Notes: generated by a model not told the origin, from the letters alone. A stretch of 64,000 bases of DNA from Paramecium octaurelia (GCA_905182995.1 CAJJDP010000021.1:376648-440647), one strand, 5' to 3'. Positions 1-14,632 are shown, numbered from the stretch's first letter. Program-made: numbers and translations.

Positions 1-941
1 CTGAAAACAAGGCCTTCTAAGGTGTCTGTGACGCTGACCTTGCTGGACTCAACTAAGAACTCGCCAACCTCGAATAAAAGGATACAGAATTATAAGCTAG
101 ACTTGACGAACTCCAACCAGTCCATGACTAAAAGGTCGGATAAAGAGTTGCCAAATTAGCTGAAAAGGCCCTCCTCTAATCAGTTATTGATGAAGCCACA
201 GCCAAGAGATAATAAGAAAACACAGACTTTGAAGACTAAAGAGAAGAATTCACCTTCGTTTCAAGCGTCCTCGCTGAAGCAAGAAGACTCTTCACAGACA
301 ACTTATAAGCCCCAGCTTTCTTATAAAAGGGAGCTAGCGAAGCCGTCCACTATACCCCATAAGTCTTTGCCTAAGTCGCTTCACACTTGAACGCTGCTGC
401 TCACAAGGCTGGATAAATGAAACACATCAGAACCTTCGGAAAAGCCATCAAACTTATGGCTTAATTGGCTGTCAAGGCTTAATAATATGCCAACTAAGAA
501 TTAACAGGAAGAATCATCCAATTGATCGACGACTTATAAAACTAATTATAATAAGCTTTCGATTTGGCCAGAAAGACTGAAGACTCAAAGAGATAAGCCT
601 TTGAAGCCTACAACACCCTCTTAACCAGAGACATGAACAAGCTCAACTCCGCTATTGCCAACTTAGAAGCTGAAATCTAATCATTGGCTGACTAACTCGC
701 TGCCACTCACAGCTCATAAGATGACAACACCGCCAGACATGAAGCTAAGACCTAATAAAGAGATGACAGAAGAGCTGAATGCTAATAAGCTGCTTATGAA
801 TACTAATAAAGAAGATCCGCCAGAGATGCTGACAGACAAACTGTTTCTGACTTGATTGGTCACTTGAACACCAACATGAGAGACTTAAAGGAATACATCG
901 CCATGAGAGTTGCTGCTGGTGATACTGATTTGGGATAATGA
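1..941 (+). CDS. Trichocyst matrix protein (3' part, 5' end outside window)
   Basis: With TAA/TAG read as Gln the frame is open from the window edge to TGA at 939-941, about 312 residues, with no intron. The product is Ala/Glu/Asp/Leu/Gln-rich with long heptad-like helical stretches, for example NLEAEIQSLADQLAATHSS, and a tail ending in VAAGDTDLGQ. This is the style of Paramecium trichocyst matrix proteins, which are made as precursors, processed and crystallised inside the exocytotic trichocyst. Codons are strikingly C-ending (GCC, CTC, AAC, ATC) and the DNA is richer in G+C than its neighbours, as expected of a very highly expressed gene. The signal peptide and any N-terminal processing site lie outside the window. 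The exact subfamily (T1, T2, T4 and so on) cannot be assigned. Confidence 0.85.
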
Positions 942-1626
942 GTATATAACAATATACCTATTTTTACATAACAGCTTTCCATATTTGTATCTTCTAATTT
1001 TCAAATATAAATAATAAATTAAATTTAACAAATAACACTCTAGTTAATTGGCGACATGTACACAATGTTCAAAAACAGTAACGTTTATTTTATTATTGCT
1101 TATTATCTCATTCTATTTTTCGATATTCAAATAAGCCTTCACATTATTAGGTAACAATTTTCCACTCTCCTCTTGTTTTAAATTACTTATCTTAGCTAAA
1201 TATAAGCATTGTTCTAATACCTTTTATGGTTGGACAGTCAAAATCATCTTCGATAGTAATTGCAGATATTATAAAAATATACAAAACTTTCATTAATAGT
1301 GCCTTCAAATTTGTCAAGCCAAAATATAAAATTAGTATGGCCTAATGATTGCTTTATAGAGTAATCGAAAATTTATTAATCTAATTAATTAAATTAAATG
1401 AAAATAGATTTCTATTAGCTCAAAAATTATTTGATTATTATTTAGTTACATTACTTAAAGATGTTTTTTATATCTCTCAGTTATTTTATAAATATTAAAA
1501 TGATTAAAAATATTAATAACTTAAATATCTATAAGTTTATATAAATAAATTTCATTTATAACCATTCGATGATAATAAATAATTAATTTAAAAATAAATA
1601 ATAATAGATTACTTTTTGAATATAAG
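942..1626. other. Gene-free AT-rich spacer
   Basis: This 685 bp stretch lies between the stop of the trichocyst gene and the stop of the convergent kinase gene. No frame with coding character, RNA gene or clear repeat was seen. It presumably holds two 3' untranslated regions. Confidence 0.6.
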
Positions 1627-3990
<2,364 letters not shown>

Positions 3991-4283
3991 TTTCTATTAA
4001 AGTATAATAATTTAAATATTATTAATCATGAATGTTTCTGATAATTGTTTATCATAAATTATTGATAAAATGTCATTGAAATCAGTGTATTTATAAACAT
4101 CTATTCTTAATCTTTATATTCATAATTATTTTCTAAAATAGTATTATTTAAATTAAATCGTTAAAATAAGAACTTGAATAATGTATTCCCATTAAAAACA
4201 ATTAATCGACATCAGTAAAATAAAATTAATAGATAGATTCATTAATTCAAACAATAGAGAATTAATTTAGAAAGAATGAAGAA

Positions 4284-4919
4284 ATGTTTTAAACAATATC
4301 ATTATAAATTCCCTGTGACATTGAGAGGATTGATGCCTAATTATTCATTTAAGAAATGAGAATATCATTAAAATAGCCAAAATCAAATGTTGAAATCTTA
4401 ATGAAAAAATGTTAATCGATGATTGATAAATTATTGGATGAAGAATTCAATTTGGATAGATTGATGTCTAAATTGAGATCAAAAAAAAGAAGAAATAATA
4501 AAGCATCTACAGGAAACGTGTTACAACAAATTGATGAAAACACTCTTAAGGAAATTCAAACAATTAGTAAATGTTAAGTTGCCATTAAAAATGAAGAAAA
4601 AAAAGTTATCGAGAAATAAGAAAAATAAGAGAAAGAAACAACAAAAAGAAATACAGAAGTAGATCCTTTTGAGAAATTAGTTAATATAAATATGCAGATT
4701 GAATAATGTCTTGGTAATAAAGTATAACTTAACATAGAGTTATTATCAAATTAAACTAAGATGGAAAATTAGAGTGATGTGGAAGTGAAAATCAATAATT
4801 TGGAGGAGTAGATTTATAAGTTGACTGAGAATAGAGTATATAATGATGAAAATGTAGAGGTGTACATAGTGTAAAAAACTAATAAGAAAAGAATGCCTAA
4901 TTTACAAATTAATTATTGA
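4284..4919 (+). CDS. Hypothetical charged, helical protein
   Basis: Intronless frame of 211 residues from ATG 4284 to TGA 4917-4919. It is rich in Lys, Glu, Asn and Gln with coiled-coil character in the middle, including a Lys/Glu/Gln run near residue 105. No domain recognised. It sits 44 bp before the SF3B3 start and is divergent from the polyglutamine kinase at 3990. An in-frame stretch continues upstream without another ATG, so this start is the best visible one. Confidence 0.6.
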
Positions 4920-4963
4920 TTTTATTTAATATATTCTTTTTTGTTTTTATTTAAATATTGGAT

Positions 4964-7900
4964 ATGCAATTATACAGTCTAACTTTACAAAAAAGCACAG
5001 GAATACAAAAAGCCATATACGGAAATTTCTCAGGACCAAAAGCCTAAGAGATTGTTGTATCAAAAGTAAAGCACATTGAGCTTCTGAAGATAAATGATAG
5101 CAAGTATAATGATGTTATATGATGTTTAGTGGTAAATTAGAGACAATAGCATCATAAGAAGTATTTGGAATAATACGTTCAATCCATTCATTCAGATTTC
5201 CTGGAGTAAATATTTTAATAAAATTGTAGAACAATAGAGATAATTTGGTTATTGGTAGTGATTCAGGTCGGGTAGTAGTGTTGGGTTTTGATGGGTAGAA
5301 AAACATGTTTGTAAAAGTGCATTAAGAAACTTATGGGAAAACCGGATGCAGAAGGATAGTGCCTGGCTAATACCTGGCATGTGATCCAAAAGGAAGAGCC
5401 TTTATGATTAGTGCAGTAGAAAAACATAAATTTGTATATATATTAACTAGAGAAAATGAAAAAATAACAATTTCTTCCCCTTTAGAGGCACCAAAGTCAC
5501 ATACTATTGTGTTTGATATTGTAGGGTTAGATGCTGGATATGATAATGCTTAATTTGCAGCTATAGAATCTGATTATGGGGATTGGTAAGACAAGGACAG
5601 TGCAGTTTGCACAGGCATATAAACAAAATTCTTAACAATATATGAAATGGATTTTGGATTAAATACAGTGAGAAGACAAAGATCAGATCCTATTCACATT
5701 TCATCTCATTCTCTATTAATGGTTCCCAATGCACCTGATGGACCAGGAGGTGTGATAGTGTTATGTGAAGATTTCTTGCATTATAGAGGGCCAAAGAATT
5801 AAGAGATGAAAGTGCCATATCCCAAGAATCAGGGAATGCCTGCTGATAGGGGAGCTATGATAAGTTCATTTGGATTTTATAAATAAAAAGTAATAATCAT
5901 TAAATATATATCTTAGTCATCCTTTTTATATTTGTTATAATCAGAGTATGGTGATTTATTTGAATTATCATTACAATTCACTAAAGATGAAGTTCATTCA
6001 ATAAGAATGATCTACTTTGATACTATTCCAGTAGCCAATAGTTTGTGCTTGATGAGAAGCAAACACCTATTTGCAGCTTGTGAAAAGGGAAATCATTGTT
6101 TCTATAAATACTAGAGAGAGGAGACAAGCACAAACATTATCTGTACTGATTCTAGCATGGCTTTGGAAGAATAAATATTTTTTAAGCCTTAAAAGCTTAA
6201 GCATTTGTCACTGTTATAGGAACTTAATAATTTTAGTTGTATTAGTGATTTAAAGGTGGCTGATTTAGCAAAGGAAGGTAATCCATAAATTTATATTTGT
6301 TGTGCTGCTGGTAATAGATCAACTTTGAGAGTTCTAAGACATGGTTTAGAAATTACACAATTGGCTAATACTAATTTGTAAGCTAAGCCATTAGGAATTT
6401 GGACTTTAAAAGAGAGGTATGAGGATCCAGTTCATAAATACATAGTGATTTCATACATCAATAAAACTTTAGTTTTGAAAATTGGTGAGAAGGTGGAGCA
6501 AGTTCATGATACAGGATTAGAAGGAACTAAATAAACAATTCATGTTGGAACTTTGATTGATGATTCATAAATTCAAATTTTGACGAATGGATATAGACAC
6601 ATTAGAAAGAATAAACCCCCTACCGATTATATTATTGATGGCAAAGTTATTAAAGGAGTTTCAAATGAGAAATAAGTAGCATTTGCTTTGGCAGGAGGTG
6701 ACGTTTACTATTTTGAATTGGATACTACAAGTGTTTCAGGAAATTTGATAGAGATTACAAAAGATCAAATGGATAATGAAATTAAAGCATTAGAATTGGG
6801 CCCTATTGAGGAGGGGAGACAAAGGTGCAAGTTTTTATGCGTGGCTTTGAGTGATTAAACAATCAGGTTGTTGAGTTTAGAGCCTGAATCTTGTTTTGAA
6901 AGAGGAGCCATGTAAGCGTTGCCCAGTGAGGCTGAAAGCTTATGCATGATGGAAATGGCCTCTGAGTAGGAAGGTTAATAAAGTTTTACAAAATAGTTAT
7001 TTTTATTTATAGGTTTGAATAATGGACTCTTAATGAGAACTTCAGTTGATTAATTGTCAGGAGGTTTGTCTGATACAAGAACAAGATATTTAGGAACGAA
7101 GCCTGTGAAATGTCTGAGGATTACAGCCAATTAATAATAAGCTATGTTGGCATTGTCGTCTAGATCATGGTTGTGTTATAATAATAGTGGTCGCATATTC
7201 ATGTAGCCATTATCTTATGATTATTTGGATTATGCTTCGGCTTTTCTTGCTAAGGAATTTTAAGGTATTGTTGGTACTAATTAAAGTACTTTAAGAATCA
7301 TCATGCCAGAGAGATTTGGTGAAATATTTAATTAGTAGTCATTAGATTTGACATATTCACCTAGGAAGATGATTTTTCATGAACCTAGCAAAGCAATATT
7401 CATAATTGAATCAGACAACCGATCCTACAACAATATTTAATAAAAGGTTTAGGAAGTGTATTAGACTGAGGAGTTGCCAGAATAATGGAATCAGATTCAA
7501 GCTGAACAATATAAATGGGCATCTTTGATTCGAATAGTTGATGCTACTAAATTGGAAACTGTTAATGTTCATCAATTCTATGAGAATTAACACGCCTGTT
7601 CAATCTGTTATATTTAATTTGCTGGTTATCAAGAATAATACATTTGCGTTGGCACAGTGAAGGATCTTGTGAATGAGCCATCCAGAAAATTCAGCCATGG
7701 ATTCATTCACACCTTTGTTTATGATAATAAGACTTTAAAATTAAAGCACTCAACACAAATTGATGAAATTCCATACGCATTAGCAGCTTGGAGAGGAAGA
7801 TTATTAGTTGGAGCTGGATGCAATCTAAGAGTATATGAAATGGGAAATCAAAGAATTTTGAAGAAGGCAGAAATCAAAAACCTGAACTCTTTTATCACTT

Positions 7901-8605
7901 CAATTATGGTCAAAGAAGATAGAATCTATGTAGCAGAAGTGGCTGATTCCATTCATCTCCTTAGATATAATATAAGAGATCAAACCTTCATGGAATTGGC
8001 TGATGATATCCTACCAAGATATGTAACTGCAAGTACTGTATTAGATTATCACACTGTTATTGCAGGGGATAAATTTGAAAATATTTTTGTTAGCAGAGTA
8101 CCATTAGACATTGATGAGGAACAAGAAGAACATCCATATGAATACAAGATGAAGATGGATTAAGGTTGTATGAATGGAGCTCCTTTCAAAATGGATTAAA
8201 TTTGCAATTTTTATGTAGGTGAAGTCATCACCAGTCTTTAAAAAATTGCCTTAGTGTCTACCAGTTCAGAAGTGGTTGTTTATGGAACATCCATGGGATC
8301 GATTGCTGCACTTTATCCATTTGACAATAAAGAAGATATTGATTTCTTCCTCCATCTTGAAATGTATCTTAGAGTTGAACATCAACCTCTTTCTGGAAGA
8401 GATCATATGTAATTTAGATCTGCCTATGGGCCTTGTAAAGTAAATATTCTATATAACATTTTTATAGTCTATCATTGATGGAGATTTGTGCGATCAATTT
8501 GGAAATATGTAATATAACAAATAAAGAACTGTAGCAGAAGAATTTGATAGGACTCCCGCTGACATTATAAAAAAACTTGAAGACATTAGAAATAAAATTT
8601 TATGA
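4964..8605 (+). CDS. SF3B3: Splicing factor 3B subunit 3 (SF3B3/Rse1)
   Basis: Predicted 1,186 residues after removal of three introns: 5104-5129, 5890-5916 and 8440-8467, all GTA...TAG. The sequence follows human SF3B3 from end to end. It starts MQLYSLTLQKSTGIQKAIYG, then has NFSGPKAQEIVVS, VFGIIRS, VIGSDSGRVVVL and GCRRIVPGQYLACDPKGR, and in the C-terminal CPSF_A region AWRGRLLVGAG, RYVTAS and HPSSSE-type beta-propeller segments ending near KKLEDIRNKIL. SF3B3 is the three-propeller scaffold of the U2 snRNP SF3b complex and helps in branch-site recognition in the nucleus. Length is close to the animal protein (about 1,217). Removing intron 1 converts a frame break at TGA into the conserved NGKLETIAS segment, which supports the intron call. 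The stop is 256 bp before LSM4. Confidence 0.96.
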
Positions 8606-8861
8606 ATATTTTAATTATACAATAAAATTTAACAACACATTATTCAATTCTCATTTATTCTTTTTTATTTGGATATGCATTGATATTTTGTAGAGATTGT
8701 TGGTAAAAATATGAGAATATGAGTGGGTCTAAAAACTACTTATAAACATCGTTTATCTATTAAATTCAAGATATTGAGATTTATAATTTTAGAGTGGGTA
8801 AGTGAAACAGACTAAAGCATAATATAGTATTATTTAATATATTTTCATACACTTTTATTTA

Positions 8862-9379
8862 ATGATAAATATCGTAAATACTTTTCATCATTATTCTAGT
8901 TCCCGTTAAGTCTATTATTAACAGCCAAAGGATCAGATGTGGTATATATTAAGGAATGATTAGAATAGGTAATTGAAGTTAAAGCTGGAGATACATATGA
9001 TGGTAAATTAGAATTATTAGATAAATTTATGAATGTGAAATTAACCAATGTTAAACATACATCAAAAGTAATTGTTTCCCTTATTATCTTTAACAGGATG
9101 GAAATTCATTTCATGGAATCAAAGAATTGCTAATTAAAGGAAATTCGATTAAGTATTTTAGATTGGTATGAATAGTAATATTGATATTTAAGAATCCTGA
9201 TGCTGAGAAAAAGGCTTAAGAGGAAGCTGAGATATGTAATTTTGCAATTTAAAATAGACGAATAGCAATAATAGCAAAAATAATAAAAGCAAAATGAATA
9301 AAAATAATAAAGAAAAGCTCAAAATTAAAAGTCGCGTGGAAAGTCTTATCCTTAAAAGCAGCCTCAATAGAGAAGATGA
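8862..9379 (+). CDS. LSM4: U6 snRNA-associated Sm-like protein LSm4
   Basis: Predicted 128 residues with five tiny introns: 8874-8899, 8942-8968, 9068-9096 (CAG end), 9166-9192 (AAG end) and 9236-9257. Sm1 motif: FPLSLLLTAKG, then VIEVKAGDTYDGKLELLDKFMNVKLTNVK. Sm2 motif: ELLIKGNSIKYFRL. This is the LSm4 pattern of the Lsm1-7 (mRNA decay) and Lsm2-8 (U6 snRNP) rings. The tail (about residues 90-128) is Gln/Lys-rich and ends in Arg/Gly/Gln residues, resembling the Gln/Asn-rich yeast tail more than the animal RGG tail. If the fourth intron is retained, translation stops two codons after the Sm fold. Convergent with the RING-CH gene, with 51 bp between stops. Confidence 0.93.
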
Positions 9380-9430
9380 GTTATTTGTTATATTATTATC
9401 AAATACAAATAAAAATAAGAACATTAACTT

Positions 9431-10955
9431 TCAATCGAATTCCCCATTATTATCAATATTATCGATAAGTGCTTATTCCACTTGAATTTAATCGTCATCT
9501 CCTCCTGCACTTTCAATCAAATTATTATTGTCATCCTATTATTGCATTTACTCATCTGACACAGAACCCCTAATGAAATATAATTGATTATTCTTACATA
9601 CAACAAGTTTGAACATTCCAATCTTTTGACACTTGAAAATTGAGAACGCTTCTTCCTATTTATATAGCAAGGTTCTTATTCATATCAACTGACACTTAGG
9701 TTGGATTTTTCATTAATACCAATGTTCCAAACTTAGACTATTGATCTTCAATAAAAAATTAAGCTATATCAATTAAAATGTAATTTACAATTAGAATATT
9801 TGATTATTGCATGCAATCTTGAAACCGAAATATCAGTAATACGAACATCAGAATCATGACCTCTTCCTAATTTTATAAACTTCTTTTATGAAAAACTAAT
9901 GATGTGTGTTCCTTTGCTTTAATTTCTATCTCTGCTCAAAATCTCTAGGGTTAAATAGGGAGGTTCTGGTTTAGGGAGTACAATTGTTTCATAAATTCTG
10001 TTTTAATATTTGATTCTATCTTTTCATAAATTTTAATATTTACTAGGAATGGGAGCTTTGCAGACTTCACATTCGAATTATTTCCATTAAAAAGAAACCG
10101 AGAATTTAGTGGTTTTTGGTTGTAATTTATTAAGCAGCCAAGTTTACAAACATATCAAATGGATAAATTTTACTGACCCTTAGCACTTGCAACAATCAAT
10201 CAAAGGATTATTTAAATCTGTTTAAGCATCGTTATAACATATCCTACATTATGGTTCTTCCGCTTAACTCTATTCATCTTCCTATGTGTGAATGTTCATG
10301 AGGTTTAAACTTTTATCAGATACAAATTTCTATAATTCTGGTTCTATGGGCAACTCCTAATTATTGGGGTTGGCACTTGAACAACTGATCTCTCGAATTC
10401 TAAATCGAACTCTTCCCAACTTTATATAATCATTTTATTTCAAGGAATAACCCTATCAAGCATAGTGTAATAAATTAACTGCTTAATCATTTTTTTGACT
10501 CTTTAATGATTTAACTACAACCCAAGGACTAAAATCAGATAAACCTTCAGTTTCCTCTGATATTTATTGCTAGTATATAGATTCAATAAAATATTTAGTT
10601 ATCTAACGATTTATTCTTATGAGTTCCTGTACATCTGATTAGTTTTGATATTACTAAAAGTAATTCAATAAAATTTATATATTACTAACAGCTCATCCTT
10701 CGTTTAAATAACTCTTATGGCTTCCTTTTATCTGATAAATATCACTTTCAATTATTATAATAAATACTTTTTGACGAATTGGTTTTTAATTACCCTTTTA
10801 TCACATTTTTATTTTCATAATCGAACAAACCATGAGAATCTCGACTCCATGTAAAGTGTTTTATTTCTCTAATGATACTTTACTATTATTTACAATGATA
10901 ATGCTATTTAATTAGCATTTCTAACATCATCCTAATTTGAAACACAAGTACCCAT
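9431..10955 (-). CDS. RING-CH zinc finger and FHA domain protein
   Basis: Predicted 446 residues using seven introns: 10869-10893, 10745-10767 (AAG end), 10654-10685, 10453-10479 (GTT start), 10020-10043 (AAG end), 9764-9788 and 9570-9597. The total coding length is then divisible by three with no internal TGA. The N-terminus MGTCVS fits N-myristoylation with a Cys for palmitoylation. Middle: SPWVVVKSL and KLGRVRFRI. RING-CH: CRICYNDA, then DCCKCQGSVKFIHLICLQTWL and CEVC (C4HC3, an E3 ligase fold). Then an FHA domain: KLGRGHDSDVRI, SVSRLHAII and FIEDQQSKFGTLV, which binds phosphothreonine. The C-terminus is acidic. A membrane-tethered, phospho-directed ubiquitin ligase is inferred; the partner is unknown. 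The exon structure around 10690-10800 is the least certain part. Confidence 0.75.
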
Positions 10956-11008
10956 ATTTACTTTATAAAGTAATTATTTATATATATTAAATGAATTCCT
11001 ATTTTAAA

Positions 11009-12011
11009 TCATTCATCTGCATTTTCATCCTATCCGTCCTCTCCTCCTTCTCCTACTAGTTTTTTATATTATTTCTAATAAGAATTGAGTTTCTTCTCCA
11101 AAGTCGCTCTCTCATCATATAATCGATCTAATTCATTGGTTCCAACAGCTGCTCCTGATGGACTAGCATTCTCCTTCAGAGCATTCATTCTTTCCTTATA
11201 CCTTCCTTGTCTAACCATTACTATAAATCAGTTATTATTAAAATTACCATAATTATCTTCCCATCCTCTTTCTGAGTTTTTATTATTGGGTTCTTCTGCT
11301 TTAGTTTCTTTTCTTTTTTTATTATTTACAGTTTTTAGCACAATTAATTGTCGTTTTGGACATTTATCAGCTCCATCTCCAATCAAATAGTTCTATGGAC
11401 ATTATATGCCATCTCCATCTAGTTAGACACAACTAATAATTATGTGCGGTTAATCTTCACACCATCCACAAGCTGTATCTTTTACACATGACTTTCCTTA
11501 AAAATATAAATACATCGCAATCAACATATCTAGCACATTCTCCAGCACAATATAAATAATTATAAAAATTGCACATTGTATAAAATGGAGCTATATTATC
11601 ACCTGCTACACATTTTTCTTCCATACTGCACCAACCACATTTAGCATTTTTAGTACATGCAGCGCAATCTTTAAATTCTAAACATTCATCAGTTTTTTCA
11701 TTAGTTGGCATATTATATTTCAAAGATTCTATTTAAACATTAATATCTGAAAGTCTTTTAGTGATTTTTTCTATTTATTCTTCTAAAACTACTTTTGATA
11801 ATTATTTTGCCATATAGATTTATTCATCTTATTTTGTTGCCTCACATTCCGTGTCATCTTCTTATTCTTAATTATTTTCATTTGAATTTTCTTCTAACTC
11901 TATATCTCCGTGTAATTCTTAATATAACTTTTTTGCTTCATCCATTCCATCTCCATCTTAACATTTAATTTGTATTAAAACGAATAAGCAAATTATTATT
12001 AATTTAAACAT
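11009..12011 (-). CDS. Secreted or membrane PSI-domain protein
   Basis: Predicted 317 residues with two introns, 11492-11513 (AAG end) and 11221-11247 (TAG end, contains an in-frame TGA). Residues 1-17 (MFKLIIICLFVLIQIKC) are a clear signal peptide. An acidic and coiled-coil region follows, then two cysteine-rich PSI-like repeats centred on CGWC near residues 125 and 174, with CAACTKNAKCGWC and CVKDTACGWC. PSI modules are small disulfide folds in extracellular proteins. No transmembrane segment was seen, and the C-terminal 70 residues are highly charged and coiled-coil-like, which is unusual after PSI repeats. Without the second intron the protein would end about 70 residues earlier. Confidence 0.78.
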
Positions 12012-12490
12012 TATTTATCTAATAATCATAGATCTATTCATTTATATTGTTTCACTTTAGAATTTCGATTTATACACTAAGTCTTCCTTGGATGAAGTAA
12101 CTCGGTTTAATATTTAAGTGAATAGCAATTTCTTATGTATGAAATTTTCAGACCTATTATAGTATGTTGACATTTAGACGAAAACCGATAAATAAAATTT
12201 AGTAATTCATTTGAAAAGTGATAATGATTATCATAATTAGAGTTCTATAAATGAATAGAAGGATATAAGTATTTAAATCTTTATAAGCAAATCCATAAAA
12301 AATTAACTTACTGATTCTTTATCAAAAAATAAGATAAATGAAAAAAATATAAAATACTAATATTATTTTATTTAAGCAAATACAATAATAGTCAAATAGA
12401 CTTTATCAAATTTTTCTAATAATTGATTTATTGATTATTATAAAGTATAGAAAAATGATTTATTAATCAATTACTATTCTCAATTATTCA
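12012..12490. other. Gene-free AT-rich spacer
   Basis: 479 bp between the start of the PSI gene and the stop of the START gene, both on the minus strand. No coding character or RNA gene seen. It probably contains the PSI gene promoter. Confidence 0.6.
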
Positions 12491-14632
12491 TCATTAAATT
12501 TGTTACATTATCTTATTGTAATCTTCACAACCTTTTCTTAATGAATTAATCCAACTAATAGGAGCTCTGGAAGCCACATAGTTGACTAAGCTCTATTATA
12601 AAATACATATATCTTACTTTTGGAATATCCCCCTTGACATCATTATTTGAACAAAAATACAATCGACTTCCTCCAGGTATAGATTCTAAAATGTAACCTG
12701 AAATCAAGGTTTCTGCTCTGATATGCCCTTTGAATTTAGGGGCCTTGTTGTGATCTACACTAAAATATAAAAGACAGGTTTTTCCTGGCTTTGGAAAATC
12801 GTATTTCAATATTCTTTTCTAACAAAACTCTCTGTTATCTACACAAGGTGGGCTTTTAACATAGTAATAAATGATGTCTACAATAGCAGATTCTCTCTCC
12901 AAAACTTAAAAACTTAATAAAATTTTATCCCATTTCTATCTATACTTTTCATTATGAATAGCTTTCAATAATATATCTATAGAAATTCCTTATAAATCAC
13001 TATGGCCTTTAACAAACACTGCAGGATTTCCAGGCTTGAAAGTTTTGTAAATGATTAAATTTTCTTTTTTTAATATAATTTCCCATCCATCAATAGGTTC
13101 TTCAATGAGTCCAACTAATAAATTAAACTTTTCTTCGAGCTCGGCTGATAGTTAATATGTTCTATCTGAATTTATTTAGTTCTCTTCCGCTTATACTGTC
13201 CCTCTATGAAATTATTGGTGTTATTTGGTATGCTCCAATTATAAACATAGAATTTATTGCAATTAGGTCTATTAAATCAAATTTTCTGGTATACATTGGG
13301 ATCCTCTGTTTTCTGTTTGTTCATAGGCATTATGTTGAGATTATTAAAGTGGTTATTATGGTTATTATTATAATTAATTCTATTGAATAATTAATTGAGA
13401 TTATTATTTTGAGAGAATTTTTTGGTCATTTTTATCATCATAGGATTTTGCCCTTGCTCTTACTGAATTTTTCATTATTAACGGAACTTAAGCTCGAAAC
13501 TCTTAATCTACATCTTCATTTATTGATACCATGTCTCCTTAGCTTTTCCTTCTTTAATTACTTTTTGATGGTGATATTTGATCTATATTTTGTTTCTATT
13601 ATCTATAATTTTATATTTATAAAAATTTTTCCAAATCTTCAATTTTAACTTTTTGATTGAGCTTAGCTGCAAACATTTTGATAAATTCAATTGATAGCTG
13701 TTAATCAAAATAACTTTATTAACACTTTAATACTATTTTATTAATTTATAATTTTTTGATTTTTTTAATCAATAATTAGATTACATCATTTTTTTCAAAT
13801 GATCTTTCATCTTTAAATAGTGTTAGAAAAGGAATTAAAACATCTGATACTGTTTCATTTAAAACAAATGATATCTAAACATTACATTATAATAATAAGT
13901 ATTACTTCATAATTACTAAATTTTGAATATATTATCTTTTATTCAATTATTTGAATGTATTCCTTACTCAATTTATAACTGAGACACAAAGCATAGATTG
14001 ATTATTCTTTAGATAATTGCTCTCTTATTTTGTCTAGTAAAGTAGAAGATTCTTTTTGAAATTTTTTATCAAAATACTTGTAATGCAATAGAGGTTTGAT
14101 CTCAGTTAAAATTCTCTAAACACAAAACCTCTGTAAGTTGATGTTATTCATATACTTGATCATAATCAATTTACCCTAAATTATCAAAATGAAGTTTACC
14201 CATTTTAGTAAGCATTTTACTCTGATAACAAAGATATCAAATTCAGTTAAATTTATCCCTTTTGTAGCAATTTTTTTTGAGATCTTCCTTCCTAAGTACC
14301 TTCCCAAAATGATGCCTATAGCTCCTCCGCCTATTGCTCCTAAAAAGGTAAATCCAAGGGCCAAAAAGCCAATCACTCCAAAAACTGTCATCCCTAATAT
14401 AGTCCTAATTTAGTCTTATAAGTTACCCTAAGTTTTAGTTATTCCCAAGTGAAATATTAGTGAAGATGGTTCTATGTTCTAGTTTTTATTAATTATTTAG
14501 TCCATATATAGGCAAAAAAGTGGCATCACTCAATAATTTATCCATTAATTCTTTAAGCTCCAGAGGATTATGAATTTTTTTTAAATACAAATTTACAAGT
14601 GAAGATAAGGATTTTGGATTTTATAATCTCAT
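12491..14632 (-). CDS. Gly-zipper membrane segment and START lipid-transfer protein
   Basis: Predicted 679 residues with introns 14405-14426, 14176-14199 (3n, no internal TGA, least certain), 13875-13905 and 12593-12617. Order: polar N-terminus; a strongly hydrophobic Gly-rich stretch GVIGFLALGFTFLGAIGGG with a following GAIGIILGRYLGRK (about residues 75-115), probably membrane-inserted; a helical region; a basic Ser/Arg and Gln-rich linker; then a START domain of about 200 residues with LVGLIEEPIDGWEII, YRQKWDKILLSFQVLE, GHIRAETLISGYILE, GDIPKSLVNYVASRA. START domains bind sterols or phospholipids in a deep pocket. A lipid-handling protein held on a membrane is inferred. The C-terminal helix appears only after the last intron is removed, which supports that intron. 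Confidence 0.8.

Noticed and set aside
10024-10026. In-frame UGA as a possible selenocysteine codon
   Set aside because: It falls inside a 24 nt intron with an AAG end. No conserved Cys/Sec position is expected there.
10690-10800. Apparent frameshift and in-frame TGA in the RING-CH gene, suggesting a pseudogene
   Set aside because: An AAG-ended 23 nt intron (10745-10767) plus a 32 nt TAG intron restores one continuous frame whose total length is divisible by three.
13676-13676. Start of a separate START-domain gene at this ATG
   Set aside because: The frame continues upstream without a stop and joins a membrane-segment exon through a good 31 nt intron.
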